64,000 nt of DNA, taken from positions 2,852,001 through 2,916,000 of the forward strand of contig OY723237.1 in NCBI GenBank assembly GCA_963210315.1, given 5' to 3'. The notes under the pieces were generated by a model, which was not told the origin of the DNA, made no database searches, and was given only the letters and a program-made list of their open reading frames with translations. The DNA comes from Rhynchopus euleeides (Eukaryota > Euglenozoa > Diplonemea > Diplonemida > Diplonemidae). Shown piece after piece: positions 31,846-42,778 of the stretch; the stretch's first letter is position 1, and every line of letters starts with the position of its first letter. A program made the translations under genes and the position numbers.

Positions 31846-32310
31846 AGGAAATCGCCGAACTTTGACGAAAACCTGGCGGTCGCGAAGAACCCCACAGTCG
31901 CATAAGGACAAGCACAAGCCACAGGGGGGTCTGGGGGGGCGGAGCCCCCCAGCCGCCGGAGGCCACGGTAGTGAACTTCCGAGCTGAACTCGGTGTGGAT
32001 CGCTCCGACATCAGGTCGGAACCCAGTGCTGCGCGGGCAGAAGCAGTCAGACGAGTGTGCTGGTGCATTTCCTCCTCTGTATGTATAGGAGGAAATCGCC
32101 GAACTTTGAGGAAAACTTGACGGTAGCGAAGAACCCCAGTCGCATAAGGACAAGCCAGCACACACCGCTGGTCTGCATGGGGGGTCTGGGGGGCGGAGCC
32201 CCCCAGCCGCCGGAGGCCACGGTAGTGAACATCTGTACCTTCCAAGATGAACTCGGTGTGGATCACTCCGACATCAGGTAGGAACCCAGTGCCGCGCGGG
32301 AAGCAGTCAC
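31846..32310 (+). repeat. Two-unit tandem duplication, ~235 bp each, with GC hairpin
   Basis: Unit 1 (about 31846-32090) and unit 2 (about 32091-32310) both run AGGAAATCGCCGAACTTTGA, ...CGCATAAGGACAAGC, the GC hairpin (CTGGGGGGCGGAGCCCCCCA), ...GAACTCGGTGTGGATC and CCGACATCAGGT. The units differ at many positions, so the duplication is old. The hairpin is shared with 119-170. Confidence 0.75.
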
Positions 32311-32769
32311 TGGAAGCCAGGTGGAGGCCATGGTCTGGGGGGGCTGACCCACCCAGCCCCCACTTCCCCCATTTTTGGTCCCATTTTTTTCCCTCCCGAA
32401 AATGGCTTTATTTGAATCGTTCGAATCCGTGGCTCACGCCATGGTATTTATTTTTCTCCAGAAATTTTATTGGTCCATGTTACTTGGCTCAGAACCAAAA
32501 GGAAAAAATAAAAGGAAAAAAATATATTTTGGCCGAATCTCTTATACTTACTCCGATTTAGGATCAGACTTGCCTCCAAGCCTTGAATATTTTTTTGGTA
32601 AAACGCACCCCATGTGGTAGAGAAACTACGGCAAGAGTCTCGCTGGGTCGGAAAGACCAGGTGGTTCGAATTTTGGGGGGTCGCTTGGCGCATCAAACAG
32701 CCTCTTCAATGACTGGCACGAACGAACTGTCAGTGAGCTCCCATATCAGGCGAGGGAAAACAAAACGCA
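32311..32769. other. Spacer between the tandem duplication and the DUF4116 paralogue
   Basis: AT-rich around 32390-32600. No supported gene. Confidence 0.4.
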
Positions 32770-32794
32770 AAACACTCTTCAGTGGGGGGGCACA

Positions 32795-34996
32795 CTACAC
32801 ATCGATCTGAAGGGCGTCTTGCAGTGCAGGGCTGGCGTACGCAGCGTTCTGTGCGTTCGCACGCACCGCAGCAAGCACTACTTCGCGGTCTGCTTGCAGC
32901 TCTGCACTGGCAAAAGGGAGCAGCACAAGTGAGCTGCGTGCATTGGCCTCCTCGTCTTGCTCCTCCTCCTCCTCATCATCATCATCCTCGTCCTCATCCC
33001 GGCAGAAAGCGGCAAGCGCTGCCTTCTTCTCAGCACGCACACTGTCCCCGGAGTAGACGAAGTTGCACGGGTCGGCACGGATGGCAGCAAGTGCCACGTC
33101 AAGGTCGTCACGCAGCACACCAGTCATGTTGATGAACAGGGAGTGGTTCTTGAGAACAGCTGCCAACGCAACGTCCTTGTCCTGGCGCAGTGGGCCAGTG
33201 ATGGCAGTGTAGGCGTCGTCGTCGTGGGCGACTGCCTTCATGACGACCTCTTTGTCCTGCTGCAAGGCCTCGCTCAGGGAACCGATTTGCACTCTCAGAT
33301 GCTGAAGTGCCTTCATGACGACCTCCTTGTCCCCACGCAGCGCCTCGCTCAGATCACGGAACCTCATACTGATATGCTCAAGTGCCTCCAGCACGACCTC
33401 TTTGTCCTGCTGCAAGGTCTCGCTCAGATCACGGAACTCGACTGTGCCATCCCCAAGTGCCCTCATGACGACCTCCTTGTCCCCACGCAGCGCCTCGCTC
33501 AGATCACGGAACTCGACTGTGCCATCCCCAAGTGCCCTCATGACGACCTCCTTGTCCCCACGCAGCGCCTCGCTCAGATCACGGAACTCGACTGTGCCAT
33601 CCCCAAGTGCCCTCATGACGACCTCCTTGTCCCCACGCAGCGCCTCGCTCAGAGAATGGAACTCGATTGTGATATGCTGAAATGCCTTCATGACGACCTC
33701 TTTGTCCTGCTGCAAGGTCTCGCTCAGATCACCGAACTCGACTATGCCATACCCAAGTGCCTTCATGACGACCTCCTTGTCCCCACGCAGCGCCTCGCTC
33801 AGAGAATGGAACTTGACTGTATGCTGAAGTGCCTTCATGACGAACTCCTTGTCCCCACGCAGCGCCTCGCTCAGATCACCGAACTCGACTGTGCCATACC
33901 CAAGTGCCTTCATGACGACCTCCTTGTCCCCACGCAGCGCCTCGCTCAGAGAATGGAACTTGACTGTGATATGCTGAAGTGCCTTCATGACGACCTCTTT
34001 GTCCTGCTGCAAGGTCTCGTTCAGCATGTGAAAGTCCTTCAGATCATTAGTACGCAGTGCCTTCATGACGACCCCTTTGTCCCCACGCAGCGCCTCGCTC
34101 AGGTAATGGAACTTGACTGTGACATGGCTAAGTGCCTCCAGCACGACCTCTTTGTCCTGCTGCAAGGTCTCGCTCAGTTGGTGAAAGTCATTCAGATCAC
34201 CAGAACCCAGTGCCTTCATGGCGACCTCCTTGTCCCCACGCAGCGCCTCGCTCAGATCATCGAACTCCACTGCGACCTGGTCAAGTGCCTTCATGACGAC
34301 CTCTTTGTCCTGCTGCAAGGCCTTGCTCACACCCGCCCACAAACAACGCTCTTGGTTCTCCAGCGCTTCGAGCACGAACGCCTTGTCGCTGAGCCACACA
34401 GCGCTGTTTGCGCAGTGCGGCACAGCAACAACTGCAACGCTGCGCTGTTCCTGCAGGCCTTTGTCCTCGACGTGCTGCCACATCGCCGAGTCCTGCTTCA
34501 ACGCCGCGATGACGACATCTGCGTCTGAACGCAGTGCGGCACTGGCATGCACAAAGGCTTTGTGATTGCACATCACGAACTGCAGCATCACCTCCTTGTC
34601 GTCGTGCAGCGAGGGGGGCACCCAGTGTGGCATGACAGCACCCTGCCCCCGTCTCGACTCGAGTGCGCGTGCCAGCACCGCCAGCACACACTCCCGCCGC
34701 TGGCGTGCCCACACTGGGATGTCGTCCATCTTCACAGCACCGCTGCGCAGCTGCGCCACAAACCGCGCCACACCACGCACCACCCCCACCCGGCACCCGC
34801 CCGAGAAGACGGCGACGTTGCTGACGCGCTCCGCCCCGTCACACGCCACCCGCTGCCCGCCCACGCTCAGCTCCACATCCTCCCCGAAGCCGAAGGCCTC
34901 GCCGCACCGCCGCTTCATCGCAGACACCGTCGCGTCGGGTTCGATCTCCAGAGGCTCCTCACGCCCTGACAGCGTGTCGATGGCGTGCACCTCCAT
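32795..34996 (-). CDS. DUF4116 tandem-repeat protein with ubiquitin-like N-terminus, copy 2
   Basis: Intronless, 733 aa from the first in-frame ATG at 34996. Paralogue of 334-3711: the N-terminal ~300 aa and C-terminal ~90 aa are nearly identical at DNA level, and similarity starts at about 32770 (3' side) and stops at about 35052 (5' side). It has only about 15 DKEVVMKAL-type half-repeats against about 31 in copy 1, including three near-identical units in a row (GDGTVEFRDLSEALRG). It carries an acidic insertion absent from copy 1 (DEDEDDDDEEEEEQDEE) between the repeats and the conserved C-terminus. The ubiquitin-like region (residues 1-75) is the same as in copy 1. The cellular role of DUF4116 proteins is not known. 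Confidence 0.85.
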   Translation of the reverse strand: MEVHAIDTLSGREEPLEIEPDATVSAMKRRCGEAFGFGEDVELSVGGQRVACDGAERVSNVAVFSGGCRVGVVRGVARFVAQLRSGAVKMDDIPVWARQRRECVLAVLARALESRRGQGAVMPHWVPPSLHDDKEVMLQFVMCNHKAFVHASAALRSDADVVIAALKQDSAMWQHVEDKGLQEQRSVAVVAVPHCANSAVWLSDKAFVLEALENQERCLWAGVSKALQQDKEVVMKALDQVAVEFDDLSEALRGDKEVAMKALGSGDLNDFHQLSETLQQDKEVVLEALSHVTVKFHYLSEALRGDKGVVMKALRTNDLKDFHMLNETLQQDKEVVMKALQHITVKFHSLSEALRGDKEVVMKALGYGTVEFGDLSEALRGDKEFVMKALQHTVKFHSLSEALRGDKEVVMKALGYGIVEFGDLSETLQQDKEVVMKAFQHITIEFHSLSEALRGDKEVVMRALGDGTVEFRDLSEALRGDKEVVMRALGDGTVEFRDLSEALRGDKEVVMRALGDGTVEFRDLSETLQQDKEVVLEALEHISMRFRDLSEALRGDKEVVMKALQHLRVQIGSLSEALQQDKEVVMKAVAHDDDAYTAITGPLRQDKDVALAAVLKNHSLFINMTGVLRDDLDVALAAIRADPCNFVYSGDSVRAEKKAALAAFCRDEDEDDDDEEEEEQDEEANARSSLVLLPFASAELQADREVVLAAVRANAQNAAYASPALQDALQIDV

Positions 34997-35548
34997 CCCA
35001 CACAGGTGTGTCTCGGTCTGCAGGAGGGTGTGTGCACCGCCAAGACACAGGCACAGGCACAGACTCAAGACAACAATGCGGCAACACAGACAACAACGCA
35101 GGTGCGGGATGGGCCATGCGTGTGGTGAGAGACGTCACCCTTGCCACAGCCTTCTTCGCCTTCTGTGACCTGACGCGAGGGATTCGCACACCATCCGGAT
35201 TGCGGGCAGTCCGCTCTGTCAGACATGCCGTGGTCCCGGGTGCATTCTGTCTCTGCCACCAACCCACCCGCTCTCGGCGAGCATACAATGACATACACAC
35301 ACCCACATGATTACTTTTGCAGTCATGTCATCACACCAAACGCACCGATCTTGCTGAGGCAATGCACACTGTCACACACACAGGAATATGATGCCGTGCA
35401 GACCACACAGACCAACTGTGCACACACCCACCACGCTGAGGCTGTGTGTGCTAGGAAGGCGCAGAACAACTGCGTTCGCCAGAGATGAATCTGCAGTTCG
35501 GCTCGCGCTCGACGGCTGAGCACACACGTGGCGGAGAGGGGGGGGGGG
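34997..35548. other. Upstream spacer of DUF4116 copy 2
   Basis: CA-rich, no supported gene. Homology with the first copy ends at about 35052. The G-run at 35538-35548 borders element A2. Confidence 0.4.
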
Positions 35549-36700
35549 TAGGGGGGGTCAAATGCCCCCCCTTTTACGTGGATAAACACGATTTTTCAAA
35601 AAACCGGCGCAGAGGCCCCAAAGCCCCCGTAAACCCTCCAAACCCCCCCAGATCGGTCCGGAAACCCATCGAACCCCACTTTTCCACCATTCCGGGCACC
35701 TCAGGTGCCCGAATTGGGGTACCTAAATTTTGTGCCACCGTTTGGTACCGTACAGTGCCACTGTGTGGGAGGTTGGAAAAGAAAATGCCCCAACACACCA
35801 CATCTGAGGGTTGCAATGCATGTTGCTTGCCAACCACGTCATCCGGTGGGTGTCAGGCGCTATGTAGGTGGCATCAGCCAGGTCTTCGATGTGTTCTGGC
35901 TTGTATATGTACCTCCCTGCCTGCGGCACAGGCACTGCCTTTGTCCCCCACACCAGCCACAGAGAGCGTATTGTACTCGGTCCACGGTTGCTGATTCATT
36001 GTGATGCGTTGTATCCTCGAGTGAACGTCACACACTAGTGGCACCACCACCCGCCATCCGAGAGCTGTATTGACTTTGCGCGCTTCCGTTGCATTCACCT
36101 CGCCACGCATATTGCACTGTTCAGTATCAGTGCTCTTGGGCCAGGCAAAGTAGACCGCAGCAACTACCAATTCTGCACAATGGGTACCACGACAGCGCAC
36201 TTCGTGTGTTCCCGGAATGTACAGCTCGTGTTGCAACAGTCGTTGTCAACACATCCCGGTTGTGGAGCACTGCTGCACAGGAATCACACGACCATCTGGA
36301 CTTGTTCCGTACCTACAGGCAGCCTCCCGGTGCATGGTGACAGGGAGGTACATATACAAGCCAGAACACATCGAAGACCTGGCTGATGCCACCTACATAG
36401 CGCCTGACACCCACCGGATGACGTGGTTGGCAAGCAACATGCATTGCAACCCTCAGATGTGGTGTGTTGGGGCATTTTCTTTTCCAACCTCCCACACAGT
36501 GGCACTGTACGGTACCAAACGGTGGCACAAAATTTAGGTACCCCAATTCGGGCACCTGAGGTGCCCGGAATGGTGGAAAAGTGGGGTTCGATGGGTTTCC
36601 GGACCGATCTGGGGGGGTTTGGAGGGTTTACGGGGGCTTTGGGGCCTCTGCGCCGGTTTTTTGAAAAATCGTGTTTGTCACCCCCATTTGACCCCCCCTA
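35549..36700. mobile_element. Element A copy 2 (1152 bp)
   Basis: Same length, orientation and core as A1. Arms are 35549-35921 and 36341-36700. Here the left arm has the long outer variant (CTTTTACGTGGATAAACACG) and the right arm the short variant (TTGTCACCCCCATTTG), the reverse of A1. A one-base deletion in the core (near 36175) breaks the 149 codon ORF seen in A1 and A3, arguing against that ORF being required. Confidence 0.8.
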
Positions 36701-37985
36701 GGCATAGTGCCCCAAACATATGTTTTGGGCCAGAATATTCCAGAATATTTTTTTATGTTTGCAACTTTCAAAAAATATTTTCAAAAATATTTTTGCCAAA
36801 GGGGGTCTTCGCTCCGGGTCAATTTGGGTCAACTTGGGTCAATTTGGGTCACCCTGGGGTTTTTCACCTTAGGAAAATGGGGGGCTTCGCTCCGGGTCAA
36901 TCTGGGTCAGCTTGGGTCAGTGACCCGGAGCGAAGCCCCCCCCCTTAGGTGACCAAAAATAGGTGAAAATTTTTGCCTATTTTCCCTTGTGTCAAACTTG
37001 GAGTCTGACCCAAAAATCGGAATCTGTGACCCATGGTTTATATGGGCAAACCTGAAAATTTCCGACTTTTTCCTCAATTTTTCCCACTTCCTGGCCATAC
37101 CTTTCCCGACCCAAAATCAAACAAATGCAGCGGAAAATGGCCAAAAATAGGCCAAAAAACCCCAAATTTTTTTCCGGGGGGCTTCGCCCCCCGGACCCCC
37201 CTTGCGTGGGGGGCTTCGCCCCCCACGCCACACGCACCTCCCGGCCGGTGGCCGGTTCGGTCGTCGTCGGCTGCGGCCAAAGGGCGTGCGGTAGCCGACG
37301 CCCTTTTGTGCTCGCCTCCTCCTCCCACACTTCAGTATGTCGTTTCATGTGAGTCCGTGTTCCTGCTTTGTTCTTCTGTCGACTGGGACGGGCCAGTCCT
37401 CGTGGGTTGCCGGCCGGTGTGTCCTCCCCCGGGACCCCCTCCTCCTCCCGCCACTTGCATCTGGTTCAACTTCAGTGAGAGCTGAGCGGGAGCCATACTT
37501 GCTCTCTTGGACCATTTGTCCGCAGTCCTGCATCATGAAGAGTTAGGTAATGCCCAGTCGCAGCCATCCCCCGACCCAGGTGTTCTGCCGTGGGCCAGGT
37601 CACCATCTGTAGGTCACCCCGTCACACACCAGTGGGCAGGCCCTGTCAACGATATCGATGTGACTGCTCTTGCCGCAGGGCAACGGATGTGGGCCTGCAT
37701 TGCATCCTGTTGCCGCTCAGTTCTGTTCCCACCGGAGCTTGTTGTTGCGCCGCAGGTCGAACAGCCTTTCGTGTGGTCGGCGCTGATCTTGTATAGAACG
37801 TAGGCAGTAGGCTGCTGTGGGTGACCTGCAGGTTACCCGTCCCTTTCGTGCAGGCAGCGCGAGAGGTGCGATGGTTATGTGTGGGAGCACGGCAGCTGCC
37901 CCACACTCCATTCTGCTCTCTTGTCTGCTGTTTATGTTGAACAAGGTCTGGCTGCCAGTGATCTCGCTGGGGGTCGGGCAAACCA
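36701..37985. other. Spacer with short inverted G-rich modules, up to the assembly gap
   Basis: CTTCGCTCCGGGTCA (36806 and 36884) is followed by TTGGGTCA-type direct repeats and is matched in inverted orientation by TGACCCGGAGCGAAG at about 36920. Two GGGGGGCTTCGCCCCCC hairpins lie at 37176-37230. These look like ends of another small element family whose limits I cannot set. No supported gene. Confidence 0.4.
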
Positions 37986-38185
37986 NNNNNNNNNNNNNNN
38001 NNNNNNNNNNNNNNNNNNNNNNNNNNNNNNNNNNNNNNNNNNNNNNNNNNNNNNNNNNNNNNNNNNNNNNNNNNNNNNNNNNNNNNNNNNNNNNNNNNNN
38101 NNNNNNNNNNNNNNNNNNNNNNNNNNNNNNNNNNNNNNNNNNNNNNNNNNNNNNNNNNNNNNNNNNNNNNNNNNNNNNNNNNNNN
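37986..38185. other. Assembly gap (200 N)
   Basis: Exactly 200 N, a typical scaffold filler, so its true length is unknown. The truncated left side of element A3 lies 340 bp beyond it. Confidence 0.99.
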
Positions 38186-38522
38186 CCCCTAAAAGAAAAG
38201 AAAGAATGTGGGAAGGGGACGGGGGTGGGATGGGTGGGCAGCGCAAGCCGGAAGGAGCGCCTCCCATGGGGCGGAAGCTCACCCGACAGCATAAAATGCT
38301 GCGAAAACAACAAAAAAAGGGAAAATAAACCACGCACACCACAACATCAATAAAACCAAAGCCGTGCAGAAAGGGCCCCTCCGCATATATGAAACAGGGC
38401 ACACAGCGGAAAAAGAGTTACCAGAGCTTGCTTTAGTTTCCCCTCGGAGGAGGGTAATCACAGGGGGCGCCACGTGAAGGCAGCAAGTTGGATTTTATCC
38501 CCCCTGGAGGCCGCTGTGGGGA
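38186..38522. other. Spacer between gap and element A3
   Basis: No supported gene or repeat recognised. Confidence 0.4.
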
Positions 38523-39371
38523 TGTAGGTGGCATGAGCCAGGTCTTCGATGTGTTCTGGCTTGTATATGTACCTCCCTGCCTGCGGCACAGGCACTGCCT
38601 TTGTCCCCCACACCAGCCACAGAGAGCGTATTGTACTCGGTCCACGGTTGCTGATTCATTGTGATGCGTTGTATCCTCGAGTGAACGTCACACACTAGTG
38701 GCACCACCACCCGCCATCCGAGAGCTGTATTGACTTTGCGCCCTTCCGTTGCATTCACCTCGCCACGCATATTGCACCGTTCAGTACCAGTGCTCTTGGG
38801 CCAGGCAAAGTAGACCGCAGCAACTACCAATTCTGGCACAATGGGTACCACGACAGCGCACTTCGTGTGTTCCCGGAATGTACAGCTCGTGTTGCAACAG
38901 TCGTTGTCAACACATCCCGGTTGTGGAGCACTGCTGCACAGGAATCACACGACCATCTGGACTTGTTCCGTACCTACAGGCAGCCTCCCGGTGCATGGTG
39001 GCAGGGAGGTACATATACAAGCCAGAACTCATCGAAGACCTGGCTAATGCCACCTACATAGCGCCTGACACCCACCGGATGACGTGGTTGGCAAGCAACA
39101 TGCATTGCAACCCTCAGATGTGGTGTGTTGGGGCATTTTCTTTTCCAACCTCCCACACAGTGGCACTGTCCGGTACCAAACGGTGGCACAAAATTTAGGT
39201 ACCCCAATTCGGGCACCTGAGGTGCCCGGAATGGTGGAAAAGTGGGGTTCGATGGGTTTCCGGACCGATCTGGGGGGGTTTGGAGGGTTTACGGGGGCTT
39301 TGGGGCCTCTGCGCCGGTTTTTTGAAAAATCGTGTTTGTCCACGTAAAAGGGTGGCATTTGACCCCCCCTA
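38523..39371. mobile_element. Element A copy 3, left arm truncated
   Basis: Begins inside the left arm (GATGTAGGTGGCATGAGCC) and keeps the full core and right arm (38999-39371, long outer variant). The 149 codon ORF is intact here (38749-39198). Its right arm carries the GTCCGGTACC variant found in the left arm of A1. It is followed by a C-run rather than G-runs. Confidence 0.8.
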
Positions 39372-39708
39372 CCCCCCCCCCCCCCGAAAGCTGCGGCTCA
39401 TAGCATCATACGATGTACCACACAAACACATACACATACACCCCTTGTTTTCCGACACTTGAAGCGACAATTCCCTCCCCTGCAAAAAAAACGGCATCCC
39501 CAACGCACGGAGCGCACCACCGCAGTCGGAGAAGGCGAGAAGAGGAGGGGGATGGGGGGGGGGGGAGGGGGGGGGGGGAGAGGAGAATATAACGGGTAAC
39601 AAAATCCGTAACAAAAGAACACTGACAGAAACAACCAAAAAAAACCCTTCCCCCTTCCCTCTCTCCCATCCCTCCCCTCCGGGGGGGTCACACACACACA
39701 CACACACA
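39372..39708. other. Spacer with G-run and CA tracts
   Basis: Poly-G/poly-purine stretch at 39540-39590 and (CA)n at about 39689-39710, directly abutting the hammerhead-bearing repeat. No supported gene. Confidence 0.4.
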
Positions 39709-40066
39709 CAAGCCCTCAAGACTCTTGGAGCGGCCTGACTATTTAGTGTCTTTGTCGCAGCAAGGGGGCGATATATACCGCTTTTTTATTGATTTCACGT
39801 GTCAGTGTTTGACTTTTTCGCAACTTCATTTCTTCCTTTTCTCCCTCTCCAACCCCACCCGTGACACCACCAGGGTTTAGCTAGCCCTGGTCCGATTATC
39901 CCCGGTTCTTCGCTGAAGAGACGCGGCCGGGGGGAGGGGTACGAAGAGTACGCGTCGAAACCGGTGTCACGTCGTGTTGGGGAATCCTTCGGGAGTGCGA
40001 TACTGAAGGGGAGGTGCTACTGCCCGTGCAGGGCGACACCGCCTTAAAACTTCATAACCACACACA
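39709..40066 (+). repeat. Left direct repeat of retrozyme-like element
   Basis: Starts CAAGCCCTCAAGACTCTTG, ends near TTCATAACCACACAC. Matches 40507-40866. Confidence 0.9.
39861..39970 (+). ncRNA. Hammerhead ribozyme, copy 1
   Basis: All conserved core parts occur in type III order: GUC (39890-39892), CUGAAGA (39913-39919, fits CUGANGA), stem II of six perfect pairs (39920-39925 with 39951-39956) and GAAA (39957-39960). A15.1 can pair with U39891, and CC (39961-39962) with GG (39889-39890). Stem III continues as GTGACACC (39861-39868) with GGTGTCAC (39963-39970). It is interrupted by a 20 nt insert that forms its own hairpin (AGGG/CCCT), making a three-way junction, which is unusual. Stem I begins with three pairs (CGA/TCG) and then internal loops. 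Predicted cleavage is 3' of C39892. Found by reading; activity untested. Confidence 0.75.
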
Positions 40067-40506
40067 AACCCTCTATTCCCCCAGGCCTGATGAGCAATCC
40101 CCCCTGCCTCATGTTGTGACTTCCTTTCTACCTTGCACAAAACATCCCATTTGCCCCTTTTCTTCCTTCGAAAGTGTTGTGACTACCCCCCCTTCCCCAC
40201 CCCTCGGGAGTGCCACTCCTCTGGTGGTTAAAAGTGACCCGCCGTTGTGCCTTCGGCATCTGTTGCGTGTGCCGTCGTATTCTTCCTATGCACTAGTTAT
40301 AGCTATCCGGGGGCGGCCTGCTGTCGCACCAGTGGGCTGCCCCACCTCTGCACCCTCGGTTTTTAAGATGTTCACCACAGCGGAGAATGATCCCCTTCTC
40401 TGTGGCGATCGAGCCAAGCTGGACGAGGTTCGCCTTCGGGCGAAGGTCATGTGGGCGGACAAAAGGTGCCTGCTCCTGAGACTCATCAGCAACCTGTTTC
40501 TTCCTT

Positions 40507-40866
40507 CAAGCCCTCAAGACTCTTGAAGCGGCCTGACTATTTAGTGTCTTCGTCGCAGCAAGGGGGCGATATATACCACCCTTTTTATTGATTTCACGTG
40601 TCAGTGTTTGACTTTTTCGCAACTTCATTTCTTCCTTTTTCTCCCTCTCCAACCCCACCCGTGACACCACCAGGGTTTAGCTAGCCCTGGTCCGATTATC
40701 CCCGGTTCTTCGCTGAAGAGACGCGGCCGGGGGGAGGGGTACGAAGAGTACGCGTCGAAACCGGTGTCACGTCGTGTTGGGGAATCCTTCGGGAGTGCGA
40801 TACTGAAGGGGAGGTGCTACTGCCCGTGCAGGGCGACACCGCCTTAAAACTTTATAACCACACACA
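40507..40866 (+). repeat. Right direct repeat of retrozyme-like element
   Basis: Same sequence as 39709-40066 with scattered substitutions (e.g. CTTGAAGCGG for CTTGGAGCGG) and small length changes in T runs. Confidence 0.9.
40661..40770 (+). ncRNA. Hammerhead ribozyme, copy 2
   Basis: Identical 110 nt to copy 1, 800 bp downstream: GUC 40690-40692, CUGAAGA 40713-40719, GAAA 40757-40760. Self-cleavage at both copies would release an 800 nt RNA (39893-40692). Confidence 0.75.
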
Positions 40867-42431
40867 CACACACAGCACACACAGGCTGGAGTCTACAGCT
40901 ACGGAAGGGAAGGGAAAGACTAGAAGTGGCGAGGGTGGTGTTGTGGGTATGAAGGTGGCGCGGGAGAAGGGGTATACTGTAGGTGCGGGCGGATTACCCC
41001 ATACTGTTGGATCTCAGGACTGGCCACCACTGCGCGGGTCAAATTTTTGGAAAGGGGGCCTTGACCAAAGGCAAACAGTTTTTGAGTTCTTGCACCACTT
41101 CATCTCGGGACTACTCTGATTGGATTCCTCGGATTCGTCGACACACTGTTTCAGAACTGTGCACTTCTCCATCCACACCGGCATCGGGTCACCCGCTGAA
41201 TGCCGTGAGGGCCGAAGCCCAGGGTCAGATTTCGGTACAAGGCGATTAACAGGTCGTTGAGAGGTTCGCAAGTTTAAATGTACCTACAAAAGCTTCATGT
41301 ACCCATGATAGGGATTTAGTCATTGCTATAGGTGAAGATCAGAGCCCAGGCGGGATGTAAGACAGGGTGTCGCAGATGCAACAATATCTCCAGAGCCACT
41401 TTGTATGCCTTTGTTCGGGATGCCCCTTCACCTGTCGCGCTTAGGTTCCGTCCGAGTTCGCCGATTCCAGTGCTTCAAGAGAGCACACAGTTCCTTCCCA
41501 GTAGTCTTCATCCTCGGTTCCGAATCATCGCAGTCCCTCGAATCCATGGTGCAGAACTAAATTCTCGAAAGGTGGTCAATGTTTTGAAAGGGGCCCGTGA
41601 CCAGCGGAAATTGGAATTTTTGACCCAAACCTGCAAGTGTACTGTTGTTTAACGTTGTCCAAAGCCCCTTGCGGTGTGACAGTACATTCGTTATGTGAAT
41701 ATCTGTCACATGGCTATGGCAACACAGACACAGGCAAGCTGGGGAGGCGTCGCGTCCGTCGAAAAAATCATTTCTGCACAACTACCGGCATCGCAGCTAC
41801 GGTAGAAGTGACTGACCCTGTTCTTGTAATCTTGACGCTGGAAAATTCCATTCGGAAATACCAAACACATCCACTGAAAGTGGATGGAATGGGCGTCAAG
41901 ACCGTGATTTTTGGGGGAGTGGACTGCCCTGTATCGTGAACCCGCTGAGGGTACAAAATACAGAACAGGGAGGCACAGGTGCAGCACAACACAGGCAGGC
42001 AGGCAGGAAACAATGGGTGCAGGTCAGACAAAATGTTCGGTGTCAATCGGCTTGGTTTGATTTGTAGGGATGATGCGGAACACACAACCCGCACCCAACC
42101 TCCAGATTCAGCCACTGTACCCATTTTCACCAGTTATATCCGCTCACTCAGAGCAAAACGGAAAAATACTACGAGAAACACTTGGCCTCGATGCTGTGAG
42201 TGTTGCATTGGACGTTTCAAAGACAAGTCGTTGTGTGTGCGCCAAACCCGGATGAACAAACCTCACGTGGTTTGGCTGATGAAGGTTGGTGTGAATGTGC
42301 GCACAGTCATAACAACAAGGCAAGGTAGATTGTGTTTGTCACCCAAAGCGCTGCCAACTATCTTTTTCACTGTGGGGGTCTTCGCTACCGGATGGTCGTC
42401 AGTGCATCTTGGTGTATTTGCTGTTGAAATA
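40867..42431. other. Spacer between retrozyme-like element and MITE B1
   Basis: No supported gene. Plus-strand ORFs at 41332-41652 and 41979-42443 show no known domain. Confidence 0.4.
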
Positions 42432-42776
42432 CCGTATACGTAAATATTTTGGAACGTAAATATTATGGAACGTAAATATTATGGAACGTAAATATTTTGG
42501 AACGCTGGTGGGTTGGCGTTCCAGATTTTTTTCGTTCCATAATATTTACAGGGCTTTCTGCGACTCGGGGACTTGGACCAGGTGATCGGACGGCATACAG
42601 AGTCCCTGACGGGACCTACTCGTGCACTTTTCGCGCGATTCCTGAGCCAAGCCATCCTCACCACCGAGTCCCCAACTGGCCCTGTAAATATTTTGGAACG
42701 TAAATATTATGGAACGGACCGGGCAAAAATGGGCCCGTTCCATAATATTTACGTTCCATAATATTTACGTATACGG
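42432..42776. mobile_element. Element B copy 1: 345 bp MITE with iterated inverted ends
   Basis: Ends CCGTATACGTAAATATT and its inverse, flanked by TA on both sides (42430-42431, 42777-42778). The arms contain several copies of the 16-mer GTTCCATAATATTTAC in both orientations. A near-identical 345 bp copy is at 61779-62123. No credible coding capacity. It sits exactly at the left edge of element E. Confidence 0.9.
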
Positions 42777-42778
42777 TA

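Larger units (their letters stand above)
39709..40866 (+). mobile_element. Retrozyme-like element: direct terminal repeats carrying hammerhead ribozymes
   Basis: Two direct repeats (39709-40066 and 40507-40866, about 358-360 bp, only a few differences) flank about 440 bp of internal sequence. Each contains one hammerhead core in plus orientation. Known plant retrozymes are non-autonomous retroelements with ~350 bp LTRs containing type III hammerheads around a short non-coding interior, and are copied through circular RNA; size and layout here agree. A CA tract adjoins both repeats. I did not find a convincing primer-binding site. A 170 codon ORF spanning the interior (40014-40526) has no recognised domain. 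Confidence 0.65.

Noticed and set aside
40087-40173. Possible second hammerhead (CUGAUGAG ... CGAAA) in the interior of the retrozyme-like element
   Set aside because: The ~75 nt between the two boxes does not pair as stem II beyond the first G-C, and no GUH site fits.
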